Shown in pieces: positions 8,618 to 17,647 of a DNA stretch of 64,000 nucleotides; position 1 is the first letter of the stretch, and every line of letters begins with the position of its first letter. The stretch covers positions 1,136,183 through 1,200,182 of the forward strand of contig NZ_CP032416.1 of the NCBI RefSeq assembly GCF_003600355.1. Direction: 5' to 3'. The notes below the pieces were generated by a model, which had not been told where the DNA came from, did no database searches, and saw only the letters and a list, made by a program, of their open reading frames with translations. Both the position numbers and the translations under genes were made by a program. The DNA is from Clostridium fermenticellae. Lineage in GTDB: Bacteria > Bacillota > Clostridia > Clostridiales > Clostridiaceae.

Positions 8618-8660
8618 AAATAGGTACTTACTTTTTTAGCAAGTATCTATTTTTATTTTA
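8618..8660 (+). terminator. Terminator after phoR
   Basis: Arms AAATAGGTACTT (8618-8629) and AAGTATCTATTT (8641-8652) pair over 12 bases with one G-U wobble, followed by a T-rich tail. It separates phoPR from the pst operon. Confidence 0.8.
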
Positions 8661-8689
8661 TAAAAAATATTAATCAGAGTGCAGTATTG

Positions 8690-8745
8690 TTAAATTTAAT
8701 TAACATAGGTATAATAATGCGTTAACCTTGAGAGTTTATTATAAT
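8690..8745 (+). promoter_or_regulatory. Pho-box array and pst promoter
   Basis: TTAA-type hexamers occur at 8690 (TTAAAT), 8700 (TTAACA), 8711 (ATAATA, degenerate) and 8722 (TTAACC), about 11 bases apart. Bacillus PhoP binds repeats of TT(A/C/T)A(C/T)A spaced by about 5 bases, which gives the same phase. A consensus -10 TATAAT lies at 8740-8745, while the -35 position (8717-8722) has no sigma-A consensus and is covered by the array. This layout is typical of PhoP-activated promoters. Confidence 0.6.
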
Positions 8746-8783
8746 ACTTGTGATCAGAAAGTATTTTAGGAGGGGTTATTATA

Positions 8784-9671
8784 ATGAAGAAAAATAGTTT
8801 TAGGTTTATCGTAGGAACATTATTTATCATGATGATTTCTGGAGTATTTGTCGGTTGTGGACAAAACAGTAATCAATCAGTTTCGGAAAGTAATAAGAAA
8901 GAAGTTTTGGGTTCAATAACAGCAGCAGGTTCGACTGCTTTACAGCCATTAGTTGAACAGGCAAGTAAAAAGTTCAGTGAAAAAAATCCGGATGCTTCTA
9001 TAAACATTCAAGGAGGAGGAAGTGGAACAGGTTTAAAACTTGTTGAAGAAGGAAGCGTAAATATAGGAAATTCCGATATTTTTGCAGATAAAGCACTTGA
9101 TAAAACAAAATCAAAGGAGCTTGTTGACCATAAAGTATGTGCTATAGGATTTGCGGTTGTTGTAAATAAAGATGTAAAAATCGATAGTCTTACAAAGGAA
9201 CAGATTCAAAAAATATTTACAGGTCAAATTACAAACTGGAAGGATGTTGGAGGAGAAGATCTTCCGATAAATGTTATAAATAGAGCAAAGTCATCTGGAA
9301 CTAGAGCTACTTTCAAAGATACAGTTATGGATGGAAAAGATGAAAAGGAAGATCTTGGAACTGTTCAAGATTCAAACGGAAATGTTGAAAAATCAATACA
9401 ATCAACTAAAGGATCAATAAGTTATCTGGCACTCTCATATTTAAGTGATGAAGTAAAAAAGAATGTTAAACCTTTAGAGATAGACGGAGTTGAAGCTAAT
9501 AAAGATAATATAGTTTCAGGCAAATATAAATTTTGGTCTTATGAACATATGTATACTAAAGGTGAGGCCAAAGATTTATCAAAAGCATTTATAGATTATA
9601 TGATGAGTGATGAAAACACGCCATTAGTTGAAAAATTAGGATATATACCATCCTCGGATCTGAAAAAATAG
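8784..9671 (+). CDS. pstS: Phosphate-binding lipoprotein PstS
   Basis: Extracellular phosphate receptor that feeds the PstCAB transporter. The signal peptide (residues 1-24) ends in a lipobox FVGCG, so Cys25 should be lipidated. The mature protein shows the PstS features ITAAGSTALQPL, GGGSGTGLK, and NRAKSSGTRATF. It has 295 residues and follows AGGAGGGG. It is the first gene of pstSCAB-phoU and sits directly behind the Pho-box promoter. Confidence 0.97.
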   Translation: MKKNSFRFIVGTLFIMMISGVFVGCGQNSNQSVSESNKKEVLGSITAAGSTALQPLVEQASKKFSEKNPDASINIQGGGSGTGLKLVEEGSVNIGNSDIFADKALDKTKSKELVDHKVCAIGFAVVVNKDVKIDSLTKEQIQKIFTGQITNWKDVGGEDLPINVINRAKSSGTRATFKDTVMDGKDEKEDLGTVQDSNGNVEKSIQSTKGSISYLALSYLSDEVKKNVKPLEIDGVEANKDNIVSGKYKFWSYEHMYTKGEAKDLSKAFIDYMMSDENTPLVEKLGYIPSSDLKK

Positions 9672-9688
9672 ATATTAGGAGTCTTATA

Positions 9689-10594
9689 ATGAAAAGTGGT
9701 ATTACAAACAAAAGCATTTGGAAGAAATTTAAAAATGAATATATTGGTAAAGGATATGCTATGATATGCGGTTTTATTATAGTTGTCCTTACACTTACTA
9801 TAATAGCTTTCTTAGTGTCCAATGGAATAAAAACTTTTACTAGAGATGGTTATTCGATTTGGCAGTTCCTGTTTAAATTAACCTGGGTTCCGGATAGTTC
9901 ACCCCCTAAATTAGGAGCGCTTATATTTATAGTAGGTTCGGCATTTGTTTCAATAGGTGCAGTTATATTAAGTGCCCCTGTAAGTATAGCACTTGCCATA
10001 TTTATGAATTATATATCGCCTAAAATTGGTAAGAAAATATTACAACCTGCACTGGAATTATTTATAGGTATACCATCTGTTGTGTATGGATGGATAGGAT
10101 TTAGTGTTTTACTTCCATTCATAAAGGCAGATTTCGGTGGTATAGGATTTAGTTTGTTAGCAGGAATATTAGTACTTAGTATTATGATACTTCCGACTAT
10201 AGCAAGTTTATCATCCGATGCAGTTAAGGTTGTTCCACAAAGTTATCTGGAGGCTTCTTATGGGCTTGGTGCCACAAGATGGCAGACTATAAGCAAAGTA
10301 ATAATACCTGCTGCTAAAAGTGGTATTTTGACTGGAGTGATACTAGGGCTTGCGAGAGCTTTTGGAGAAGCACTTGCAGTACAAATGGTTATAGGTAATT
10401 CTATTAAATTTCCAAAGAGTTTGACTAGTCCTACATCAACACTTACAAGTGTTTTAACTATGGATATTGGAAATACGGCAGCGGGTACACCTTGGAACGA
10501 TGCATTGTGGTCTCTTGCGTTTTTACTTCTTATAATATCATTTGTATTTATTTTACTCATAAGGGTTATTGAAAAAAGAGGTGAATTGAAATAG
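9689..10594 (+). CDS. pstC: Phosphate ABC transporter permease PstC
   Basis: Integral membrane subunit of the high-affinity phosphate importer. The 301-residue protein has about six hydrophobic segments and the permease loop that contacts PstB, seen as SYLEASYGLGATRWQTISKV at about residues 187-206. It lies 17 bases after pstS and is followed directly by pstA with no gap. Confidence 0.95.
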   Translation: MKSGITNKSIWKKFKNEYIGKGYAMICGFIIVVLTLTIIAFLVSNGIKTFTRDGYSIWQFLFKLTWVPDSSPPKLGALIFIVGSAFVSIGAVILSAPVSIALAIFMNYISPKIGKKILQPALELFIGIPSVVYGWIGFSVLLPFIKADFGGIGFSLLAGILVLSIMILPTIASLSSDAVKVVPQSYLEASYGLGATRWQTISKVIIPAAKSGILTGVILGLARAFGEALAVQMVIGNSIKFPKSLTSPTSTLTSVLTMDIGNTAAGTPWNDALWSLAFLLLIISFVFILLIRVIEKRGELK

Positions 10595-11482
10595 ATGAAT
10601 GTTAAGTTAAAGGATAAAATATGGACAGGTGTTATTTACTTTATTTTTGCATTTGTTATAATTCTGCTTATATTATTAGTTGGGTATATATTGTTCAATG
10701 GAAGAGGTTTTCTTGATCCTTCTTTCTTATTTGGAAATCCAAAGATTGGTGAAGCAGGAGGAGGAATTGCACCTCAACTTTTCAATTCATTTTATATGCT
10801 TACCGTATCACTTTTAATTACAATACCAGTTGGAGTTGGTGCCGGTATATATCTTGCAGAGTATGCTAAACGCGGTATCATATTAAACATAATAAGTTTG
10901 TGTATGGAAACTATGGCATCCCTTCCATCGATTGTAGTTGGATTATTTGGACTTTTGATCTTTGTTAATATGACAAAATGGGGTTTTACATTATTATCAG
11001 GTGCACTTGCAATAGCAGTTCTCAATTTGCCATCTCTTACAAGGGTAAGTGAAAATGCAATAAGAGAAGCATCTAAAGCTGTAAAAGAGGCTAGTTTGGG
11101 GCTTGGAGCAACAACATGGCAAACTGTTCAAAAGGTTGTGTTACCATCAGCATTGCCTCAGATTATGACGGGAATTATTTTGGCGGCCGGGAGAATTTTC
11201 GGAGAGGCAGCAGCACTTTTATATACAGCAGGTATGAGCGCCCCGGTATTGCATTTTAATAATGTAAGTTTGATTGGAAATACATCACCTTTTAGTTTAA
11301 TGAGGCCTGCAGAAACACTGTCAGTATATATATGGAAGTTGAATTCAGAAGGTATGGTTCCGGATGCGGCTGCGATAGCAAATAAATCTTCTGCTGTTTT
11401 AATAATAATGGTTCTAATATTTAATATTGCTGCGAGGATTATAGGAAGAAAGATATACAGATCATATGCTGGAAGGGATTAG
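10595..11482 (+). CDS. pstA: Phosphate ABC transporter permease PstA
   Basis: Second membrane subunit of the phosphate importer, 295 residues with about six transmembrane segments. The EAA-type coupling loop reads VKEASLGLGATTWQTVQKV. The ATG follows the pstC stop codon directly; the ribosome site AAGAGGTGA lies inside pstC. The shared ASLGLGAT core with PstC shows the two permeases are paralogues. Confidence 0.95.
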   Translation: MNVKLKDKIWTGVIYFIFAFVIILLILLVGYILFNGRGFLDPSFLFGNPKIGEAGGGIAPQLFNSFYMLTVSLLITIPVGVGAGIYLAEYAKRGIILNIISLCMETMASLPSIVVGLFGLLIFVNMTKWGFTLLSGALAIAVLNLPSLTRVSENAIREASKAVKEASLGLGATTWQTVQKVVLPSALPQIMTGIILAAGRIFGEAAALLYTAGMSAPVLHFNNVSLIGNTSPFSLMRPAETLSVYIWKLNSEGMVPDAAAIANKSSAVLIIMVLIFNIAARIIGRKIYRSYAGRD

Positions 11483-11497
11483 GAGGGTAAAATTTAA

Positions 11498-12247
11498 ATG
11501 AGTATACTAGAAATTAAAAATCTGAATTTATATTATGGAAAGGTTCAGGCATTAAAGAATATAAATTTGGATATATGTAAAAATGCTGTTACAGCACTCA
11601 TAGGACCATCTGGATGTGGAAAATCAACTTTTTTAAGAACACTAAATAGAATGAATGATTTAATAGAATCAGTAAAAATTGATGGCGATGTATTATTTGA
11701 GGGTTTAAATATATACAATAATTATGATGTTATAGAGTTACGAAAGCGAATTGGTATGGTATTTCAGAAGGCAAACCCTTTTCCAATGTCAATATACGAT
11801 AATGTGACTTATGGTTCTAAGATACACGGTATTAGAAATAAGAAGAAGCTTGATCAAATTGTAGAAAGCAGTTTAAGGGATGCAGCACTATGGGATGAGG
11901 TAAAGGATAGATTAGATAAAAATGCATTAGGGCTATCGGGGGGACAACAGCAGAGATTGTGTATAGCAAGAACACTTGCGGTAGAACCTGATGTGCTTCT
12001 TATGGATGAACCAACATCAGCTCTTGATCCTATATCAACACTCAAAATAGAAGAACTTATGGATGAACTGAAGAAAAAGTATACTATAATCATAGTGACA
12101 CATAATATGCAGCAAGCTGGAAGGATTTCAGATTACACAGCATTTTTCTTAAATGGAGAAATAATTGAATATGATAAGACTGAAAGTATATTTTATAAAC
12201 CAGTTGATAAAAGAACAGAAGATTATATAACTGGTAGATTTGGATAA
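11498..12247 (+). CDS. pstB: Phosphate ABC transporter ATPase PstB
   Basis: ATP-hydrolysing subunit on the cytoplasmic face. Walker [11 protein letters not shown]-loop [10 protein letters not shown] (typical of PstB), signature LSGGQQQR, Walker [13 protein letters not shown] and the switch His in VTHNMQQA are all present in 249 residues, the usual length. The stop codon is inside the first copy of a 17-bp tandem repeat that fills the space to phoU. Confidence 0.97.
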   Translation: MSILEIKNLNLYYGKVQALKNINLDICKNAVTALIGPSGCGKSTFLRTLNRMNDLIESVKIDGDVLFEGLNIYNNYDVIELRKRIGMVFQKANPFPMSIYDNVTYGSKIHGIRNKKKLDQIVESSLRDAALWDEVKDRLDKNALGLSGGQQQRLCIARTLAVEPDVLLMDEPTSALDPISTLKIEELMDELKKKYTIIIVTHNMQQAGRISDYTAFFLNGEIIEYDKTESIFYKPVDKRTEDYITGRFG

Positions 12248-12288
12248 GTTAAATATTTGGATAAGTTAAATATTTGGATAAGTTAAAT
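12242..12288 (+). repeat. 17-bp tandem repeat at the pstB stop codon
   Basis: The unit GGATAAGTTAAATATTT occurs at 12242-12258 and 12259-12275 identically, and its first 13 bases again at 12276-12288. The first copy supplies the last PstB codon and stop. Slippage during replication is the simplest origin. The repeat sets the distance between pstB and the phoU ribosome site. Confidence 0.95.
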
Positions 12289-12305
12289 AAAAGAGGTGAT
12301 ATATT

Positions 12306-12962
12306 ATGACGAGAACCGGATTTGATTCTGCACTTGAAGAATTAAATAATGATTTAATTAGAATGGGAAATATAACCGAAAAACAGTTGCGTGAGTCTGT
12401 GGAGTCATTAGTTAATCAAGATGGAGAACTAGCAGATAAAATTATCAAAAATGATGATTTAGTTGATGACCTTCAAAAAGAGATAGAAAATAAATGTATA
12501 AGGCTTATAGCAAAAGAACAGCCACTTGCAAAGGATTTAAGAAATATATTTGCAACAAGTAAAATAGTAACTGATATAGAGAGAATGGCTGATTATGCTG
12601 TGGATATAGCTAAGATTACACAACAGTTAAAAAATGAGAAATATATAAAAAATTTAATAGATATACCAAAGATAACTCAAGTAATAATTGAAATGATAAG
12701 AATATGCGTTGATGCATATGTTTATAAAGATATAAATGAAGCATATAGGGCATGTAAATTGGATGATGATGTAGATAAGTTCTATAAAAGTATTTTTAAC
12801 GAAATGCTTATAATAATGGCAGATGATAAATCAAAGATAAGAGAAATAACTCAGCTTTTGTTTGCGTGCAAGTATTTAGAAAGACTTGGTGATCATGTTA
12901 CTAATGTATGTGAATGGACAATTTATGCAGTGACAGGAGAACTTAAGGATTTGAATGAGTAA
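12306..12962 (+). CDS. phoU: Phosphate signalling regulator PhoU
   Basis: Cytoplasmic helical protein that links PstSCAB activity to PhoR and restrains phosphate uptake. The 218-residue sequence contains two three-helix PhoU repeats with the metal-binding E/D patterns, seen in FATSKIVTDIERMADYAVDI and in the second copy ACKYLERLGDHVTNVCEW. It starts after AGAGGTGAT and is the last gene of the pst operon, before a strong terminator. Confidence 0.96.
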   Translation: MTRTGFDSALEELNNDLIRMGNITEKQLRESVESLVNQDGELADKIIKNDDLVDDLQKEIENKCIRLIAKEQPLAKDLRNIFATSKIVTDIERMADYAVDIAKITQQLKNEKYIKNLIDIPKITQVIIEMIRICVDAYVYKDINEAYRACKLDDDVDKFYKSIFNEMLIIMADDKSKIREITQLLFACKYLERLGDHVTNVCEWTIYAVTGELKDLNE

Positions 12963-12987
12963 AAAGTTAGCATTTTGTATCTATAAT

Positions 12988-13040
12988 TTGTAGGATTATA
13001 GTATTAATTTTATTACTGTAATTCTACAATATTTTTTTAT
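12988..13040 (+). terminator. Terminator after phoU
   Basis: A 16-bp stem (12988-13003 with 13014-13029) containing two wobble pairs and a 10-base loop is followed by TATTTTTTT. It ends the pst operon. Confidence 0.88.
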
Positions 13041-13195
13041 TATTTCCTGCTTTATATTTTAAATTTTTGTGTGAAAAAAATTATTAGCTTAATACATTAA
13101 ACGTTTACTCAGGATTTTTTGTATTTTATTTAAATAAAATTTATGGTATACTTTATAGGGTCGAAAATGTATACTTTCACGTTAGGAGGGATTTA

Positions 13196-13819
13196 ATGTT
13201 CAGTTTGACTCCAAAAGAGGACAAATTTTATACCTTATTCATAGATATTGCTGAAATAGCTCATAAAGCAGCTTTATTATTGTTAGATTTTTTGAATAAT
13301 TTGGAAAATTCAGAACAAAATATAAAGGAACTTAAAGAGATCGAACATGAAGGCGATAGGAAACAGCATGAGATACTTCAGCAATTAAATAAGACTTTTA
13401 TAACTCCTTTTGACAGAGAAGATATTTATTCAATTGCTAAAGGTATGGATGATATAATTGATTACATAGAATCTTCTGGCAGCAGGTTTGTCATGTTAAA
13501 TGTAAATAAGTGTACTAAAGAAGGTAAAATATTAAGCGATATGATAGTAAGTTGTTGTGATGAAATAATTACCATAATGAAAGAGTTAAAAAACATGAAA
13601 ACAAGTACTTTAATATCCAAAAAAATTATAGAAGTCAACAGGATAGAAGAAGAGGGAGATAAAGTTTCTAGAAAAGCTATTACGGATATATTTAGAAGTG
13701 ATATGGAGGTTATTGAAGTAATAAAGTGGAGAGAGATTTATCAATATCTTGAAGACACTCTGGATGCTTGTGAAGATATAGCTAACGTTATTGAAGGAGT
13801 AGTAATGAAAAATGCATGA
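13196..13819 (+). CDS. DUF47 (PhoU-like) accessory protein of the Pit transporter
   Basis: A 207-residue, all-helical cytoplasmic protein of the DUF47/YkaA group, distantly related to PhoU. The gene is usually paired with pit in bacteria and is thought to modulate it. Visible motifs are EIEHEGDRKQHEI near residue 48 and EVNRIEEEGDKVSRKA near residue 145, the two PhoU-like metal-binding helices. The ATG follows TTAGGAGGG. It overlaps pit by 8 bases, so the pair is translationally coupled. A -10-like TATACT lies at 13147-13152, but I see no good -35. Confidence 0.88.
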   Translation: MFSLTPKEDKFYTLFIDIAEIAHKAALLLLDFLNNLENSEQNIKELKEIEHEGDRKQHEILQQLNKTFITPFDREDIYSIAKGMDDIIDYIESSGSRFVMLNVNKCTKEGKILSDMIVSCCDEIITIMKELKNMKTSTLISKKIIEVNRIEEEGDKVSRKAITDIFRSDMEVIEVIKWREIYQYLEDTLDACEDIANVIEGVVMKNA

Positions 13820-14810
13820 TACATTAGTTTTGACTTTTGTTATTATTATTATTGCGTTAATTTTCGATTTTATAAATGGATTTCATGATAGTGCAAATGC
13901 GATAGCTTGTTCAGTTTCAACCAGGGTATTAACTTTGAGTCAGGCTGTGATTATGTCAGTTATAATGAATTTTATTGGTGCATTTACAAGTGTGAAAGTT
14001 GCAGAAACTATAGGTAGTGGTATTGTAGATCCTAATCATATAGTTTCAGAAGTTATAATAACTGCATTGATTGGTGCAATAATATGGAATTTAATTACAT
14101 GGTATTTTGGAATACCTAGTAGTTCATCGCACGCACTTATAGGAGGATTAATTGGTTCGGCAATTGTCTACAAAGGTTCTTTCGCCATAATAAACTGGGC
14201 CACTTTTTTTTGGAAAGTTATATTATGGTTATTTTTATCACCGATTATAGGTTTTGTAATAGGTTTTGTATTTATGACTATATTGAGATTTATACTTAGA
14301 AATACGACTCCTTTTAAAGTTACAAAGATTTTTTCAAAGGCTCAAATTTTTTCAGGTATGCTTATAGCTTTAAATCACGGTGGAAATGATGCACAAAAAT
14401 CTATGGGAATTATAACGATGGCACTTGTAAGTGCTGGTTTTTTGAATCATTTTTCAATACCTATTTGGGTAAAGATATGCTGTGCTGTTTCTATGGCACT
14501 TGGCACAAGTTTTGGAGGCAAAAAGATAATAAAAACTATGGGAAGTGGAATGGCAAAACTTGCGCCTGTTAATGGATTTTCTGCAGAGATGGGTGCATCT
14601 GCTGTAATATTCACAGCAACAATGTTTCATGCACCAGTTAGTACAACTCATATTATTACAACAGCAATAATGGGAGTTGGCGCTGCTAAAAGATTTTCAT
14701 CGGTTAGGTGGGCCGTGGCAAAGGATATAGTGACTGCATGGGTAGTTACCATACCTGCAAGCGCTCTTATATCAGGAATAGTAATTTTTCTTATTAATTC
14801 GATAAAATAG
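13812..14810 (+). CDS. pit: Low-affinity inorganic phosphate transporter Pit
   Basis: Membrane symporter for metal-phosphate, PiT family, 332 residues. The duplicated PD001131 signature is present: FINGFHDSANAIA at about residue 21 and LNHGGNDAQKSMG near residue 195. About ten hydrophobic segments span the rest, with conserved GIPSSSSHALIGGLIG and APVSTTHIITTAIMG. It starts within the last codons of the DUF47 gene. The gene directly follows the pst operon, so high- and low-affinity phosphate uptake are side by side. Confidence 0.95.
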   Translation: MHDTLVLTFVIIIIALIFDFINGFHDSANAIACSVSTRVLTLSQAVIMSVIMNFIGAFTSVKVAETIGSGIVDPNHIVSEVIITALIGAIIWNLITWYFGIPSSSSHALIGGLIGSAIVYKGSFAIINWATFFWKVILWLFLSPIIGFVIGFVFMTILRFILRNTTPFKVTKIFSKAQIFSGMLIALNHGGNDAQKSMGIITMALVSAGFLNHFSIPIWVKICCAVSMALGTSFGGKKIIKTMGSGMAKLAPVNGFSAEMGASAVIFTATMFHAPVSTTHIITTAIMGVGAAKRFSSVRWAVAKDIVTAWVVTIPASALISGIVIFLINSIK

Positions 14811-14820
14811 TTAAAGAACA

Positions 14821-14860
14821 AAAGACATCCAGTTGCTTTATTAAAGGATGTCCTTTTTTA
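14821..14860 (+). terminator. Terminator after pit
   Basis: GACATCC (14824-14830) pairs with GGATGTC (14846-14852), followed by CTTTTTTAT. Confidence 0.8.
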
Positions 14861-14932
14861 TGCTGTAGATTGACTAAATTTTAGTATTACGGTAATATTA
14901 CTAGATGTAAGCAAGAAAAGGGAGTTTAATAC

Positions 14933-16267
14933 ATGAAAAATGAGATTATATCAATTAAACCGGAAAGTATAGCAGAAGAATTGGGGATTGAAATAGGTGA
15001 TTTTCTAATATCTATTAATGATAAAGAGGTCAAGGACATCATAGATTATAAATTTTTAATATGTGACGAGTATGTTGATGTAGAAATTCAAAAAAAAGAT
15101 GGTGAACTATGGGAACTTGAGATAGAAAAGGAATATGATGAGGATTTAGGGGTTGAATTTAAAGATCCCATTATGGATAGACCTATGAGTTGCCACAATA
15201 AATGTATTTTCTGCTTTATAGATCAACTTCCTAAGGGGATGAGAGAAACTCTTTATTTCAAGGATGATGATTCAAGACTTGCTTTTTTACAGGGAAACTT
15301 TGTAACCTTAACAAATATGAGTGAGGATGATATAGATAGAATTATAAAGTATAAAATAAGTCCAATAAATATATCAGTACATACTACCAATCCAGAACTT
15401 AGAATTAAGATGACTAATAACAGATTTGCAGGCAATGTGTATAAAAGAATGAAAAAGATGGCACAGTTTGGCATAAAAATGAATTGTCAGGTTGTATTGT
15501 GTCCTGGAATAAATGATGGGTATGAGCTGAGAAAAACTATAGAAGATTTATTTATTTTATATCCTAGTATAATTAATTTGGCAGTGGTGCCTGTTGGTAC
15601 TACAAAATTTAGAGACGGACTCTATCCATTAAAATTATACAATAAAGATTCTGCATCAAAACAGATAAGTATGGTTGAAAAGATCCAAAAAAAATATATA
15701 AAGGAGGTTGGGGTGCCATTTGTAAGGTTATCAGATGAATTTTATGTTTTGGCAGAAAGAGATGTTCCTGATAAGGAGTTTTATGGACAATTTGAACAAT
15801 TAGAAGATGGCATAGGAATGATTAGAATTTTTAGAGATTATATTGATAGTTCGCTTGATAAAATAAGAGAGCCTTTATCAGGCTCATTTACCATGGTAAC
15901 AGGGGTGTCTGCATATAAGGAAATATTGTCAGCTGCAAATAGAATTAAATTCATAAATGATAAAATAGATATAAAGGTAGAAAAAATAGTAAACAACTTT
16001 TTTGGAAAAAATATAACTGTAGCAGGTTTGCTAACTGCAACCGATATAATAGATCAACTGAAAAATAAAAAAATAGGAAAATATGTAATTATACCAGATA
16101 ATATGTTAAGAAGAGGCTATGAACTTAGTCATGATAATAATAAAGTGTTTCTAGATGATATGACAGTTGAAGATTTATCTAGAGCTTTAAATAGAGAAAT
16201 ATTAATATGCAATTTTACAGGAGAAGATTTAGTAGATATTGTAATTGAACATTGTGAGGAGGAATGA
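14933..16267 (+). CDS. DUF512 radical SAM protein with PDZ-like N-terminus
   Basis: A 444-residue iron-sulfur protein of unknown function, widespread in clostridia. The first 60 residues form a PDZ-like fold ([20 protein letters not shown]). Next comes a radical-SAM cluster motif [11 protein letters not shown] (C-x3-C-x2-C) around residue 87, a [11 protein letters not shown] stretch and the DUF512 C-terminal domain. It follows the pit terminator and its stop overlaps the region before der, so it heads a der-containing transcript. Substrate and reaction are not known; I would not go beyond the family name. Confidence 0.85.
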   Translation: MKNEIISIKPESIAEELGIEIGDFLISINDKEVKDIIDYKFLICDEYVDVEIQKKDGELWELEIEKEYDEDLGVEFKDPIMDRPMSCHNKCIFCFIDQLPKGMRETLYFKDDDSRLAFLQGNFVTLTNMSEDDIDRIIKYKISPINISVHTTNPELRIKMTNNRFAGNVYKRMKKMAQFGIKMNCQVVLCPGINDGYELRKTIEDLFILYPSIINLAVVPVGTTKFRDGLYPLKLYNKDSASKQISMVEKIQKKYIKEVGVPFVRLSDEFYVLAERDVPDKEFYGQFEQLEDGIGMIRIFRDYIDSSLDKIREPLSGSFTMVTGVSAYKEILSAANRIKFINDKIDIKVEKIVNNFFGKNITVAGLLTATDIIDQLKNKKIGKYVIIPDNMLRRGYELSHDNNKVFLDDMTVEDLSRALNREILICNFTGEDLVDIVIEHCEEE

Positions 16268-16269
16268 AT

Positions 16270-17586
16270 ATGGGAAAACCTATTGTAGCTGTTGTAGGAA
16301 GACCTAATGTTGGAAAATCAACATTATTTAATAAACTAGCAGGAAAAAGGATATCAATAGTTCAAGATACACCAGGAGTAACAAGAGATAGAATATATGC
16401 TGAGGCAGAATGGCTTAAATATAATTTTACAATAATAGATACGGGAGGTATTGAACCTGAAAGTAGTGACATTATAATTTCGCAGATGAGAAGGCAAGCC
16501 CAAATTGCTATTGAAACTTCTGATGTCATAATATTTATAGTGGATGGCAAGGAAGGACTTACTGATTCTGATAGAGAAGTTGCACAAATGCTTAGAAAAA
16601 GCAGTAAACCGATTGTTTTAGTAGTAAATAAAATAGATCACTTAAAAGATGAAAATAATATATATGAATTTTATAATCTGGGAATTGGAGAGCCTGTGTC
16701 AATATCGGCATCTCAAGGATTAGGATTAGGCGATATGCTTGACAAGGTTGTAGGAAATTTTAAGGATCCTGATTCATATGATGAAGAGGATGAGTACATA
16801 AAGATAGCATTTATAGGTAAACCGAATGTTGGAAAGTCGTCACTTATAAATAAATTGATAGGTGAGGATAGAGTTATAGTGAGTAGTGTTCCAGGAACTA
16901 CAAGAGATGCTATTGATAGTTATCTGGAGACTGAGTATGGAAAGTTTATTCTAATAGATACTGCGGGAATCAGAAGAAGAAGTAAGGTAAAAGAGGAAAT
17001 AGAAAGATACAGTGTTATAAGAACGTATGCAGCTATAGAAAGAGCTGATGTTTGTATACTTATGATTGATGCTGTTCATGGAGTAACTGAACAAGATGAG
17101 AAAATAATAGGATATGCTCACGAGATGAATAAAGCCATAATTGTCATTGTTAATAAGTGGGATTTGGTGGAAAAAGAAACTAATACAATGAAGAATCTTA
17201 AAAATAAGATGCAAGTAAATCTTTCGTTTTTGTCTTATGCCCCATACTTGTTCATATCGGCATTGACAGGACAAAGAGTCCAAAAGGTACTTGAAACTGT
17301 AAAGGGAGCTTATGATAATTATTCAAAGAGGATAAAAACTGGAGTTTTAAATGATGTTATAAGTAGAGCGATAAGTATGAAGGAACCACCTATAGTGGGA
17401 ACACAAAGACTCAAAATTTATTATGCAACGCAGATAGGTACTAAACCTCCTACGTTTGTATTCTTTGTAAATAATCCAGAGTGTCTTCACTTCTCATATC
17501 AGAGGTATTTAGAGAATCAACTCAGAGATAATTTTGACTTTGAGGGAACGGGCATAAAGTTGGAGTTTAGAAGGAAGAAAGAGTAA
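16270..17586 (+). CDS. der: Ribosome assembly GTPase Der (EngA)
   Basis: Double-GTPase needed for 50S subunit maturation. First G domain: [19 protein letters not shown]; second: [19 protein letters not shown]; then a KH-like C-terminal domain. ATG 16270 is chosen because GAGGAGGA ends at 16263 and leaves a 6-base spacing; ATG 16264 would abut it. The resulting 438 residues match the family. Confidence 0.97.
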   Translation: MGKPIVAVVGRPNVGKSTLFNKLAGKRISIVQDTPGVTRDRIYAEAEWLKYNFTIIDTGGIEPESSDIIISQMRRQAQIAIETSDVIIFIVDGKEGLTDSDREVAQMLRKSSKPIVLVVNKIDHLKDENNIYEFYNLGIGEPVSISASQGLGLGDMLDKVVGNFKDPDSYDEEDEYIKIAFIGKPNVGKSSLINKLIGEDRVIVSSVPGTTRDAIDSYLETEYGKFILIDTAGIRRRSKVKEEIERYSVIRTYAAIERADVCILMIDAVHGVTEQDEKIIGYAHEMNKAIIVIVNKWDLVEKETNTMKNLKNKMQVNLSFLSYAPYLFISALTGQRVQKVLETVKGAYDNYSKRIKTGVLNDVISRAISMKEPPIVGTQRLKIYYATQIGTKPPTFVFFVNNPECLHFSYQRYLENQLRDNFDFEGTGIKLEFRRKKE

Positions 17587-17612
17587 TAATTTTATATGAC
17601 CCTCCATATATA
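17584..17612 (+). promoter_or_regulatory. Candidate sigma-E promoter of spoIVA
   Basis: TAATAAT (17584-17590) matches 6 of 7 positions of the sigma-E -35 consensus (KMATATT); after 14 bases, CATATATA (17605-17612) matches 6 of 8 of the -10 (CATACAHT). spoIVA is a sigma-E gene in Bacillus. The AT repeat here raises the chance-match rate. Confidence 0.35.
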
Positions 17613-17647
17613 TATATTGTTAATATTATAATAGTGGGGGGAATAAC

